Shown in pieces: positions 25,456 to 33,168 of a stretch of DNA of 42,839 bases (within the stretch, counting starts at the first letter, position 1; each line of letters opens with the position of its first letter). This stretch comes from an uncultured bacterium (lineage in GTDB: Bacteria > Bacillota > Clostridia > Lachnospirales > Lachnospiraceae): positions 1-42,839 of the forward strand of contig CAJMNR010000033.1 of the NCBI GenBank assembly GCA_905214875.1. Reading direction: 5' to 3'. A program made the translations under genes and the position numbers. Under the pieces are notes generated by a model. The model did no database searches, was not told the DNA's origin, and saw nothing but the letters and a program-made list of their open reading frames with translations.

Positions 25456-25548
25456 TTACTTCTTATTGAGGATGGAGATGATTGCAATGATGATTTCAAT
25501 GAAATTACATAGCACAAGAAGAAGTGTTAGAACTTCTATTATTGTCAT
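25456..25548 (-). CDS. 30-aa hydrophobic peptide, type I toxin-like (copy C)
   Basis: The peptide begins MTIIEVLTLL, keeps the core LLLVLCNFIEIII and ends ILNKK, giving a single membrane helix with a basic tail. Its length is one codon more than copies A and B. AAGGTAGG lies before the ATG. The conserved upstream block (TTGCTTGGTTACATATAG on the plus strand, from 25597) lies at the same distance as in the other copies. Repeat R2 copies flank the whole locus on both sides. Confidence 0.65.
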   Translation of the reverse strand: MTIIEVLTLLLVLCNFIEIIIAIISILNKK

Positions 25549-25695
25549 AGGAAAATCCCCTACCTTCATTAAAACTAAAAGTAGGAGCTAGTAATGTTGC
25601 TTGGTTACATATAGCTTAGCAGAAAGAAAATTTTGTTAAATAGATTATGAAAGATTACTTTTGTAGATGTAAAAACTACGCTCTCCGTTAGTATA

Positions 25696-25713
25696 GATAC
25701 GGAGAACCGTATC
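25696..25713. repeat. Dispersed hairpin repeat, copy H8, upstream end of locus C
   Basis: This is a perfect GATACGG-AGAA-CCGTATC palindrome. It is further enclosed by GCTCTCC and GGAGAGC on either side, giving a nested stem. Confidence 0.8.
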
Positions 25714-25725
25714 ACAAATAAGTGG

Positions 25726-25748
25726 AGAGCGCATTAAGGCGCTCTTTT
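25726..25748 (+). terminator. Terminator-like hairpin between locus C and repeat R2 copy 2
   Basis: AGAGCGC (25726-25732) pairs with GCGCTCT (25739-25745), then TTT. R2 copy 2 begins within 3 nt of it. Confidence 0.65.
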
Positions 25749-25750
25749 CA

Positions 25751-25935
25751 AATTGTTAGGAAATCTCTCTGTCGAGCTCTTTCCTAACAATTAAAAATGG
25801 CCCAAAAAGCGGGGCGTATGATGCGCACTCACCTGAAAGGAAGATGTCGCTACCAAGACCAGGTTCGGCGCGGGCAAAGTGTGCGTTCCTTGACAAACGC
25901 AAAAGGCGCGAGAGTATGTGGAACATACACTTTGT
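25751..25935 (+). repeat. Structured repeat R2, copy 2 (about 185 nt)
   Basis: This is a near-identical second copy of 25026-25210, about 725 bp downstream. Differences in the terminal stem (GTGTGCGTTCC versus GTGTACGTTCC, and GGAACAT versus GGAACGC) leave most of the pairing intact. The copies bracket a gene remnant and toxin-like locus C. Confidence 0.7.
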
Positions 25936-26072
25936 TCTTTTTTGCGAGTGAAGAGGTGTAAAAGATGAAAGACAGTAGAAAGATGGTGGGATTTCTGCTG
26001 ATAACATAGAAGGCTGACTTATTTTATCAGGTAGCTTATACAATAGTATCAAGGTAAAGAGATTAATTATTT

Positions 26073-26101
26073 TTGACAGCATATATATGGTATGTTAATA
26101 T
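26073..26101 (+). promoter_or_regulatory. Consensus promoter of the acyltransferase gene
   Basis: A perfect TTGACA (26073-26078), a 17-bp spacer and TAATAT (26096-26101) lie 56 bp before the ATG. Confidence 0.8.
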
Positions 26102-26156
26102 ACAAGGATAAAATTACTAAAAAATATAAAGAAAGGAAAATACACAACATAAAGAT

Positions 26157-27218
26157 ATGAGAAAGTATTATATTGATAATCTAAGGATTTTATGTATTTT
26201 TTTACTTTTCCCTTTTCACACAACGATGATCTACAATACGTTAGGAGAAACATTCTATATCAATGGGACTCCTACTGAGAGCTTATCATTTGTAAATTTT
26301 GGAGTCTATGCGTGGTGGATGACTGGGTTATTCGTTTTGGCGGGAATGTCAACCATGTATGCATTTGAACATCGAACAGGAAAGCAGTATATAAAAGAAA
26401 GAATTCACAAATTATTAATTCCACTGATATCTTGTCTTGTTTTTGTAGTTCCGATGCAGACGTACATAGCAGATCGATTTCATAATGGATATGAAGGTAG
26501 TTATCTGCAACATTTAAAGGTATTTTTAACTATTACTGATTTTGGAGGGTATGATGGACACTTTACTCCAGGTCATACTTGGTTTATCCTATATCTCTTC
26601 ATTATATCTACCGTATTGCTACCCTTATTATTATGGTATCGAAACCACAAAATAAAGATAAATGATAAAGTGTGGTGTATGCCGGTTTTGTTGCTTCTAG
26701 GAGTTCCGGTTGCATTATTTGGAGATGTATTGAATGTTGGAGGAAAAAGTTTTGCTCAGTTTGGGGCCTGCTTTCTAATTGGATATTTTGTCATGAGTAA
26801 TGAAATAGTTCAGGAGCGTTTGCAAAAGTATAGTACGCCATTGGGCATTACATGGGGGATATTAATTGTTGTACGGTGTTTGCTTCATGTAGTGGGAGCT
26901 TGGGAGAGTATATGGAATGTGATCGCTTACCATTTATTGGAGTGGATTGGTATTCTTGCAATGATTGGATTAGGAAGGCGTTTTCTTGAACACAACTGGG
27001 CGTTTACCAAACATTTTGTAAAAGCCGAGTTTCCCTTATATTTATTTCATCAAACCGTCTTGATTATGGTTGGATATTGGATCATGCCACGAGTTGAGTC
27101 GGTCTATATTCAATATGTTCTTATTATTCTACTTTCATTTTTAGGCTCATATTTACTATATCAAGTCTGCAGGAGATTTAAAGTGACAAGATATTTATTT
27201 GCAATTAAAAAGTATTAA
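26157..27218 (+). CDS. Acyltransferase-3 family membrane protein
   Basis: This 353-residue protein has about ten hydrophobic segments and the acyltransferase-3 N-terminal pattern (MRKYYIDNLRILCIFLLFPF with the HTT residues that follow). The early conserved His27 is the usual catalytic residue in this family. Members transfer acetyl, succinyl or other acyl groups to sugars, wall polymers or membrane glycans. The nearest Shine-Dalgarno, GAAAGGA, is unusually far (about 17-20 nt) from the ATG, so translation may be weak or the start uncertain. It has its own strong promoter. The beta-lactamase-like gene follows 58 bp later without a terminator, so they may share a transcript. The target is unknown. 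Confidence 0.88.
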   Translation: MRKYYIDNLRILCIFLLFPFHTTMIYNTLGETFYINGTPTESLSFVNFGVYAWWMTGLFVLAGMSTMYAFEHRTGKQYIKERIHKLLIPLISCLVFVVPMQTYIADRFHNGYEGSYLQHLKVFLTITDFGGYDGHFTPGHTWFILYLFIISTVLLPLLLWYRNHKIKINDKVWCMPVLLLLGVPVALFGDVLNVGGKSFAQFGACFLIGYFVMSNEIVQERLQKYSTPLGITWGILIVVRCLLHVVGAWESIWNVIAYHLLEWIGILAMIGLGRRFLEHNWAFTKHFVKAEFPLYLFHQTVLIMVGYWIMPRVESVYIQYVLIILLSFLGSYLLYQVCRRFKVTRYLFAIKKY

Positions 27219-27276
27219 TTTATAATGTAACACGTTTTAGATTATGAAAATAAATGATGAAGGGGATAATCTTAGA

Positions 27277-28197
27277 ATGAAGACAATAAAGCTCAAAAAG
27301 TGTACAATGCTAGCACTTATTGTTTGTATGCTAGCATTAACCAGTTGCTCTAATAAAGAAACAAATGTGGGGGAAACAATGGTACCTTCAGAGACATCTA
27401 CTGTGAAACCACAGCTAGAAGAAACAAACCCCAGTCAAACGGATGAAGGTAAAAAAATAAATACGAAGAGTGTAGATTTCAGCAAGGAGTTTAACGGGAT
27501 TAACGGTTGTGCGGTTATATATAATCCTACTGAAGGAGAATATTTAATTTACAACAAATCAATGAGTGAAGTTGAAGTCTCTCCGTATTCTACATTCAAA
27601 ATAATCTCTACGCTGATGGGGTTAAATAATGGGGTAATCGCTGATGAGACTTCTAAAATGAAGTATAATGGAAAGACATATCCAATGGATATGTGGAATA
27701 AGAATCTTACGTTAAAGGAAGCCTTCGAAACCTCTTGTGTATGGTATTTTAGGCAGGTAATTGATGGTGTCGGACAAAAAAAAGTTAAAGCAGAGCTGGA
27801 GAAATTGAACTACGGGAATTGTGATATATCAGAGTGGTCTGGAAACAACATTAATTCTATAGAAGATCTCAATGGTTTTTGGTTAAATTCATCCTTAAAG
27901 ATCTCTCCGATGGAGCAAGTCCAGGTATTATATAAGATATTTGAGGGGAAAAGCCAATACTCCCAAGAGAACATTTCTATTTTACGAAACGTTATGTTAG
28001 TTGATAAGAGTGATAATTATAATATTTATGGTAAAACAGGTACAGGTAAGGATGGAGAGGGTTGGTATACTGGATTTGCCGAGAAAAATGGTGAAAATCT
28101 ATATTTTGCAGTTTATTTAGAAGATAGTAAGAATAAGGAGAAAGCCATAGGAAGTACAGCTAGGAAAATCACCATTTCCATACTAGAGAGAGAATAG
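27277..28197 (+). CDS. Class D beta-lactamase-like lipoprotein
   Basis: The 306 residues start with a lipoprotein signal (lipobox LTSC, Cys24), a Ser/Thr/Glu-rich linker and a serine beta-lactamase/penicillin-recognising domain. All class D motifs are visible: Ser105-Thr-Phe-Lys108, Ser153-Cys-Val155, Tyr179-Gly-Asn181 and Lys253-Thr-Gly-Thr-Gly. The length and YGN motif distinguish it from class A enzymes. The start at 27277 is chosen because AAGGGGAT precedes it and it places the signal peptide at the N-terminus. Clostridial class D enzymes (for example CDD of C. difficile) are membrane-anchored and can hydrolyse penicillins. The activity of this one is untested, and a BlaR-like sensor role is less likely as there is no membrane signalling domain. 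No blaI regulator adjoins it. Confidence 0.9.
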   Translation: MKTIKLKKCTMLALIVCMLALTSCSNKETNVGETMVPSETSTVKPQLEETNPSQTDEGKKINTKSVDFSKEFNGINGCAVIYNPTEGEYLIYNKSMSEVEVSPYSTFKIISTLMGLNNGVIADETSKMKYNGKTYPMDMWNKNLTLKEAFETSCVWYFRQVIDGVGQKKVKAELEKLNYGNCDISEWSGNNINSIEDLNGFWLNSSLKISPMEQVQVLYKIFEGKSQYSQENISILRNVMLVDKSDNYNIYGKTGTGKDGEGWYTGFAEKNGENLYFAVYLEDSKNKEKAIGSTARKITISILERE

Positions 28198-28223
28198 GGA
28201 GATTAAAATCAAAGAAAAATAGA

Positions 28224-28267
28224 AAAAGAGCCTAGACGATCAAAATATCGCATCTAGGCTCTTTTCT
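28224..28267. terminator. Bidirectional terminator
   Basis: AAAAGAGCCTAGA (28224-28236) pairs perfectly with TCTAGGCTCTTTT (28253-28265). A and T runs on both sides let it end the beta-lactamase transcript and the converging gene at 28274. Confidence 0.92.
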
Positions 28268-28273
28268 TATAGT

Positions 28274-29485
28274 TTATTTCCAATTGTTTTGATATTGCTG
28301 CTGTTGTTGATACATAGGCTGTCTTTGATATTGTTGCTGTTGATACATAGGCTGTCCTTGATATTGCTGTTGTTGATATATAGGCTGTCTTTGATATTGT
28401 TGCTGTTGATACATAGGTTGTCTCTGATATTGTGGTTGTTGCTGTTGATACATAGGCTGTCCTTGATGTTGTTGCTGCTGATACATAGGTTGTCTTTGAT
28501 ATTGAGGTTGCTGTTGGTATGTAGGTTGTCCTTGATATCGTTGTTCAGCATATACTGGCTGTTGAACTGTTGGACCTGCATTGATTGGACCTTCGGCTTC
28601 AGCTTTTCCAAATAACTCTTTAAATTTATTAGAAAGTCTACATAATTTTCCGTATAAATCAAATGTGATTTGAGTACTTGGGGTTACTCTCATATAGCTA
28701 ACCATCATATCAACCATCATATAGCTATCGACAAATGCAGATTTTATTACTAAAGCGATCATTCCAGATAAGAAGAAGGCAATCCATGAGGACCATGCTA
28801 ACATTTTAAATAATGCACCAATAACGATAAATGGTAGAAGCCATGCTAAGAAAGTAGCTACAATTACAATTGCGGTTGTTTTTGCGGCATTTTTAAGAAG
28901 TGACTTCCCGTTTTGAAAGTATATTACAACGCCATCTGCGGCACTTTTAAAAGCACTATCATTTTTCTTGAGGAAGGTATAGCCTAAACAACACTCATCT
29001 ACATAATTAAGTGCGATGGAAACAAATAATTGCAAGATACTAATGAAAGTACTGATTCCAGGAATATTGCCTAATAAGCTATCGACTTTATCTAAACCAT
29101 TTTGAAGCTGTTTTACAGAACTGCTTACGAGTTTATCTACGACAAAATATACATTGCTTGTTACAAACCTTTCTTTTACCATGTCTTTGGCAACGCTAAA
29201 TTGATTCTCTGGAATTTGTCCAGTAGTTACTGCGGTAGTGATAATGGCTACGTGTCCGGCTTTTACCAAATACCCAAAATAATGATTAATAATACTATTA
29301 ATTGCACCTGTTCCGGCAAACCATAAGATGACCGCGACGATGATTGCAGCACTATTTTGAAATAACATGGTAATTCCAAATAACACGGCAAACCATATAA
29401 CCGACAAGCCTACCGTTGCTGCGCCTAGAGCAAATTTCATCCAGACAAATTTCATTGTTTTAAAGTAGATATCTTTTACTTTCAT
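28274..29485 (-). CDS. Multi-helix membrane protein with a Gln/Tyr-rich repeat tail
   Basis: This 403-residue protein has an N-terminal membrane region with five to six hydrophobic segments (about 20-70, 145-165, 200-250). A charged stretch (VTPSTQITFDLYGKLCRLSN, KFKELFGKAEAEGP) follows, then from about residue 310 a low-complexity tail of repeated YQRQPMYQQQ and YQGQPMYQQQ units, ending YQNNWK. Such Gln/Tyr/Pro tails are disordered and often mediate protein assembly. TGGAGGAG precedes the ATG. It diverges from the XRE regulator at 29648. I do not recognise the family; the paired Cys in DECCLGYTFL recalls transporter-like membrane proteins, but I assign no function. The tandem DNA repeats are probably length-variable. 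Confidence 0.7.
   Translation of the reverse strand: MKVKDIYFKTMKFVWMKFALGAATVGLSVIWFAVLFGITMLFQNSAAIIVAVILWFAGTGAINSIINHYFGYLVKAGHVAIITTAVTTGQIPENQFSVAKDMVKERFVTSNVYFVVDKLVSSSVKQLQNGLDKVDSLLGNIPGISTFISILQLFVSIALNYVDECCLGYTFLKKNDSAFKSAADGVVIYFQNGKSLLKNAAKTTAIVIVATFLAWLLPFIVIGALFKMLAWSSWIAFFLSGMIALVIKSAFVDSYMMVDMMVSYMRVTPSTQITFDLYGKLCRLSNKFKELFGKAEAEGPINAGPTVQQPVYAEQRYQGQPTYQQQPQYQRQPMYQQQQHQGQPMYQQQQPQYQRQPMYQQQQYQRQPIYQQQQYQGQPMYQQQQYQRQPMYQQQQQYQNNWK
28285..28530 (-). repeat. Tandem repeats encoding the Gln-rich tail
   Basis: Units of about 24-33 bp (TGTTGCTGTTGATACATAGG on the plus strand and variants) recur about eight times within the gene. Repeat number is likely to vary between strains by slippage. 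Confidence 0.8.
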
Positions 29486-29647
29486 TTAAAACTCCTCCAT
29501 TCAATGTTTTATTTTTTTTAGGATATCCTGTGTGGTTGGTATGTAATAGTTAATAAGAAACTTTACAAATTATGGAATTGCGTTACAATTTGTTTGATTG
29601 TTTCTCATCTCTTGATAAAAGTATATAAGAAAGGAATTTATTAATAT

Positions 29648-30136
29648 ATGGGGAAAAAAGCTACGAAAGCAGCCGATAATATGTATTGTTTAGCACGTTA
29701 TGAGGCTGCCAAATCAAATTCCAACTTTTCCAGTCGTGAAAAGGCATCGGAAGAATTACATATTGAACGAACTAGATTATCCAATATTGAATTAGGTAAC
29801 ATTACTCCGTATCCGGAGGAAGTGCTTACCATGGCAAAGGCATATAACACACCGGAACTTTGCAATTCTTATTGTGCGTGTGAATGTCCCATTGGGAAAA
29901 AATCCGTTAAGAAAATTAGCATTGATGATTTTGATCGATTGGCACTTAAGACATTAGGTTCTTTGAAAAATATAGATGAACTTAGGACTTCCTTAATTGC
30001 TATTTCAGAAGATGGGATTATTAGTGCTCAAGAAAAAGATGAGTTTAATAATATACTCGATTCTCTAGAAAAAATATCAATAAATGCAAAAGCTCTTCAG
30101 CTATGGGCTCGTAAAAATGTACACTTTGATGATTAG
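29648..30136 (+). CDS. XRE-family helix-turn-helix protein with a Cys cluster
   Basis: This 162-residue protein has a Cro/CI-type helix-turn-helix at about residues 12-70 (SREKASEELHIERTRLSNIE, LGNITPYPEEVLTMAKAY). A cysteine-rich hinge follows (CNSYCACECPIG, four Cys within residues 77-85), then a helical C-terminal domain. The Cys group could bind metal or sense redox state, but that is inference. AAAGGAATT precedes the ATG. It is transcribed divergently from the Gln-rich membrane protein, with 162 bp between, so it may regulate it. A gene of this build is recurrent in Clostridia without a known function. Confidence 0.75.
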   Translation: MGKKATKAADNMYCLARYEAAKSNSNFSSREKASEELHIERTRLSNIELGNITPYPEEVLTMAKAYNTPELCNSYCACECPIGKKSVKKISIDDFDRLALKTLGSLKNIDELRTSLIAISEDGIISAQEKDEFNNILDSLEKISINAKALQLWARKNVHFDD

Positions 30137-30429
30137 AAACAACGGGGGGATTGGGGAAGAATAATAGAAAAGAGATAGAAGAAAATGGGAACTACCAACA
30201 ACATTACTAGGCCTGAAGTGTAATATTTATTTGGGATGTGTTTAGTTTAGCATACAAGAAATGTATTTCATATGGATTTGTAACGAATGGGAGTATAGTT
30301 GGAATTTTTACTTCCAAGAGGAAGACATCATGTAAATTGTTAATAGGAATAGGAGGGTCGTGCAATGTCAGAGAGAATATCTGATATTTCACAAACCTCT
30401 TATTTTATTGCGGAAAATGGCTCTAAGGG
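30137..30429. other. Mostly empty intergenic stretch
   Basis: It holds no supported gene. An ATG at 30365 with AGGAGGG 7 nt upstream opens 30 codons (MSERISDISQTSYFIAENGS...), ending at 30457, where the frame runs into the TATAAT of the downstream promoter. The good ribosome site makes it a weak candidate for a small or truncated gene. Confidence 0.3.
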
Positions 30430-30458
30430 TAGAAATTATAGGCTATTTGTGGTATAAT
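30430..30458 (+). promoter_or_regulatory. Probable promoter of the M20 amidohydrolase
   Basis: TATAAT at 30453-30458 with a weak -35 (TAGAAA, 17-bp spacing) lies 67 bp before the start. Confidence 0.5.
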
Positions 30459-30524
30459 ATTCAACCCCTGCGTGCAAACTAAGACAAAACCTTTATTTAG
30501 TAAGGAAACAAAGAGGTGTATTAT

Positions 30525-31709
30525 ATGACAGAAATAATTGAAAGCGCAAAAAGATTAAAAGATGAAATGGTTGCCATTCGTAGACACATTCATGAAAATC
30601 CCGAAGTTGGAGACAACCTTCCTAATACGGTAGCATACGTAATGGATACTCTTAAAGGGTTTGGATATGAGCCAAAAGAAATATGTAACGGCGGTATTAT
30701 AGCTACAATAAAAGGAAAGAAACCAGGAAAGACATTTTTGCTAAGAGCAGATATGGATGCTCTTCCAGTAAAAGAAGAAACCAATTGTTCATTTGAATCT
30801 AAAAATGGAAACATGCATGCGTGTGGACATGATATGCATACTGCTATGTTATTAGGAGCAGCTAAATTATTAAAAGAATATGAAGATGAGATCGAAGGTA
30901 CTATAAAACTTGTATTCCAACCAAATGAGGAAGGATTTAAAGGAGCAAAAGCCATGATTCAGGCTGGCGTACTTGAAAATCCAGCAGTTGATGCGGCCAT
31001 GGCATTACATGTTCATTCAGGGACACCTTCAAATATAATACTATATGGACTTGGGACTAGCATTGCAGGCTGTACTGTATTTCGTATCGTTGTAAATGGA
31101 ACAGGATGTCATGGAGCAATGCCGGAAACAGGTGTCGATCCAATCAATATTGCTGCACATATTTACTTATCTATTCAGGAGCTAATTGCTCGAGAAATTT
31201 CAGCAAAGGAATCCGCAGTAGTGACGATAGGAAAATTTGCAGGCGGAGAAACACATAATGTAATACCAGACCAAGTGGTAATGGAAGGCACTATTCGTTA
31301 TTTATCTAAGGATGTTGGAGACTTCATTTATAAGAGAATTGAGGAATTGACCGTAGCAACAGCGCAGATGTTTCGTGGTAAAGCGGTGCTTGAAGAGGTT
31401 GCTTCAGTTCCACCGTTAACCAATAATACAGAAGTTGCCAATGAAATTGGCGGTTATGTAAAAGATATCGTTGGTGAAAAATCAGTAATTTCATTTGAAG
31501 AAGGTGGCATGGGCTCAGAGGATTTCGCAACCTATACATGTAAAGTCCCATGTGTATACTTTTTATTAGGAGCAGGTGTGAAAGAAGAAAATTCACAATA
31601 TGGATATCCAATGCACCATCCAAAAGTTATGTTTAATGAAGATATATTGGCTACCGGAGCAGCAATGCATGCGTACGGAGCGATTATGTGGTTAAAACAC
31701 AATAAATAA
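30525..31709 (+). CDS. M20-family amidohydrolase (hippurate/N-acyl-amino-acid hydrolase-like)
   Basis: This 394-residue zinc enzyme of the M20D group has metal ligands Cys100 and His102 in ACGHDMH, Glu135/Glu136 in QPNEEG and His162 in ALHVHSG. The DMDALP block is at about 76-81, with a small lid domain between about 180 and 295. Members cleave N-acyl or aryl amides of amino acids (hippurate, N-acetylated amino acids, indole-acetyl amino acids). The ATG at 30525 is chosen because AGAGGTG lies 6 nt upstream; the frame itself opens at a GTG inside that site. It is a single gene with a strong terminator overlapping its stop. It is unrelated in subfamily to the RocB-like M20 enzyme at 17889. Confidence 0.92.
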   Translation: MTEIIESAKRLKDEMVAIRRHIHENPEVGDNLPNTVAYVMDTLKGFGYEPKEICNGGIIATIKGKKPGKTFLLRADMDALPVKEETNCSFESKNGNMHACGHDMHTAMLLGAAKLLKEYEDEIEGTIKLVFQPNEEGFKGAKAMIQAGVLENPAVDAAMALHVHSGTPSNIILYGLGTSIAGCTVFRIVVNGTGCHGAMPETGVDPINIAAHIYLSIQELIAREISAKESAVVTIGKFAGGETHNVIPDQVVMEGTIRYLSKDVGDFIYKRIEELTVATAQMFRGKAVLEEVASVPPLTNNTEVANEIGGYVKDIVGEKSVISFEEGGMGSEDFATYTCKVPCVYFLLGAGVKEENSQYGYPMHHPKVMFNEDILATGAAMHAYGAIMWLKHNK

Positions 31710-31793
31710 GGTTCTGCCATTGTTTGCAGTCAGGGGGTGCTGTTAATATAACAGCAAATGACAATAGACAATGGCAGAACCTTTTATTTTTTT
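31708..31793 (+). terminator. Branched intrinsic terminator
   Basis: AAGGTTCTGCCATTGT (31708-31723) pairs over 16 bp with its complement at 31768-31783. An inner hairpin GCTGTTAATATAACAGC lies within, and a long T-tract follows. The first stem overlaps the stop codon of the M20 gene. Confidence 0.92.
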
Positions 31794-32045
31794 AAGTAGA
31801 GTTATGTTTTTTAGTAATTTATAGTATGCTTAACTCTATGTGCCTATATTAGCAAAGACAGTGCAACAGAACTGCAATTCCCAACTTTTACATAGAATAT
31901 TTTGAAAGATTATGTATTTAATCGAAAATTATATAATATTGGTTCCTTTTTGACTATGCCATATGACCTTTTTTTCTATTTTCTTTTTTTATATAATACA
32001 AAAGTAAAAGAAATTCATGAATTAGTCTCAAATTAAGGAGTAACA

Positions 32046-33143
32046 ATGACAAAGAAATTATTAACACTAATAACAATGATTACAATGCTGTCTTTATCTA
32101 TTATGTCCTGCGGATCTAAAGGGAAAGATGCATCCTCAGATGATTCTAAAAAAACAGAACTTGTATTGATTACAGCATTAAACTCAGTAGATGATAAATC
32201 CTTTAACCAAGGTTCTTGGGAAGGGGTACAACAATATGCAAAAGAAAATAACATGCAATGTAAGTATTATGAATCTCCAGATTCTTCTGAAACATCTGTT
32301 ATTACAACAATTGAATTAGCCATCGCTGGTGGGGCAAAAGTAATTGTCTGCCCAGGCTATTTATTTGAAATTCCTTTATACAACATTCAAGAACAATATC
32401 CAGATGTAACATTCCTTTTACTTGATGGTGCGCCAAACGATGGAAATGGAACAGAAAAAGTTGGTGATAATGTTGCCGCATATCGATTTGCAGAACAAGA
32501 AGCAGGTTTCTTAGCAGGCTATGCTGCAGTAATGGACGGAAATAAAAAGCTTGGATTTATGGGCGGAAGCGCTGCTCCTGCAGTTACTCGTTTTGGATAT
32601 GGATATATTCAAGGTGCAGACTTTGCTGCGAAGGAATTAGGCCTTAACAAAGGTGATGTTTCCGTAAAATACACTTACGTTGGTAATTATGAAGCAAATC
32701 CTGAAAATCAGGCAAAAGCAGCTTCTTGGTATAACCTTGGTACAGAAGTAATCTTCGGATGCGGTGGTAACCTTGGAAGTTCTGTAATGAGTGCAGCGGA
32801 AGCTACAAAAGGAAAAGTAATTGGTGTAGACGTTGATCAATCAGGAGAATCAAAAACAGTAATTACTTCTGCAATGAAAAACTTATCTAAAACAGTTTAT
32901 GATGCATTAACAGATTATTATAATGAAACACTAAAAACAGGTGAATGTCAAACATTAAGTACTAAAACGGACAGTGTACTGTTACCAATTGATAATTCAG
33001 TATTCGAAACATTCACAAAGGAACAATACGCTAAGATTTATGCGGACTTAGTTGCAGGAAAGATTAAGATTGCTGATAATACAGCGGCAGAATCTGCAAG
33101 TAAATTAGCGGTAGAACTTGTTACAGTAGAAGAAATCCAATAG
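32046..33143 (+). CDS. BMP-family substrate-binding lipoprotein (PnrA-like)
   Basis: This 365-residue lipoprotein has lipobox IMSC (Cys22) and an acidic/Ser linker, then a periplasmic-binding fold of the basic membrane protein family (SVDDKSFNQGSWEGVQQYAK, CPGYLFEIPLYNIQEQYPDV, GFMGGSAAPAVTRFGYGYIQ). Characterised BMP proteins bind purine nucleosides for ABC import. TAAGGAG lies 5 nt before the ATG. No ABC ATPase or permease adjoins it; instead a Crp/Fnr-type regulator follows after 25 bp, in probable operon. It may serve a transporter elsewhere or act as a sensor. The pairing with a regulator hints that ligand supply is monitored. Confidence 0.9.
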   Translation: MTKKLLTLITMITMLSLSIMSCGSKGKDASSDDSKKTELVLITALNSVDDKSFNQGSWEGVQQYAKENNMQCKYYESPDSSETSVITTIELAIAGGAKVIVCPGYLFEIPLYNIQEQYPDVTFLLLDGAPNDGNGTEKVGDNVAAYRFAEQEAGFLAGYAAVMDGNKKLGFMGGSAAPAVTRFGYGYIQGADFAAKELGLNKGDVSVKYTYVGNYEANPENQAKAASWYNLGTEVIFGCGGNLGSSVMSAAEATKGKVIGVDVDQSGESKTVITSAMKNLSKTVYDALTDYYNETLKTGECQTLSTKTDSVLLPIDNSVFETFTKEQYAKIYADLVAGKIKIADNTAAESASKLAVELVTVEEIQ

Positions 33144-33168
33144 TTTTGGTAATAAGCAGGAGTTAGAT

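Noticed and set aside
28285..28530. Possible CRISPR array, from the regular repeats
   Set aside because: The units are coding in-frame Gln/Tyr repeats without unique spacers, and no cas genes are near.
28289..28662. Leu/Ile-rich plus-strand and Asn/Ser-rich minus-strand frames
   Set aside because: They are alternative frames of the tandem repeats encoding the Gln-rich tail.
30365..30457. 30-codon ORF with a good AGGAGGG
   Set aside because: It runs into the TATAAT of the M20 gene promoter and has no recognisable features; kept only as a weak note in the intergenic entry.
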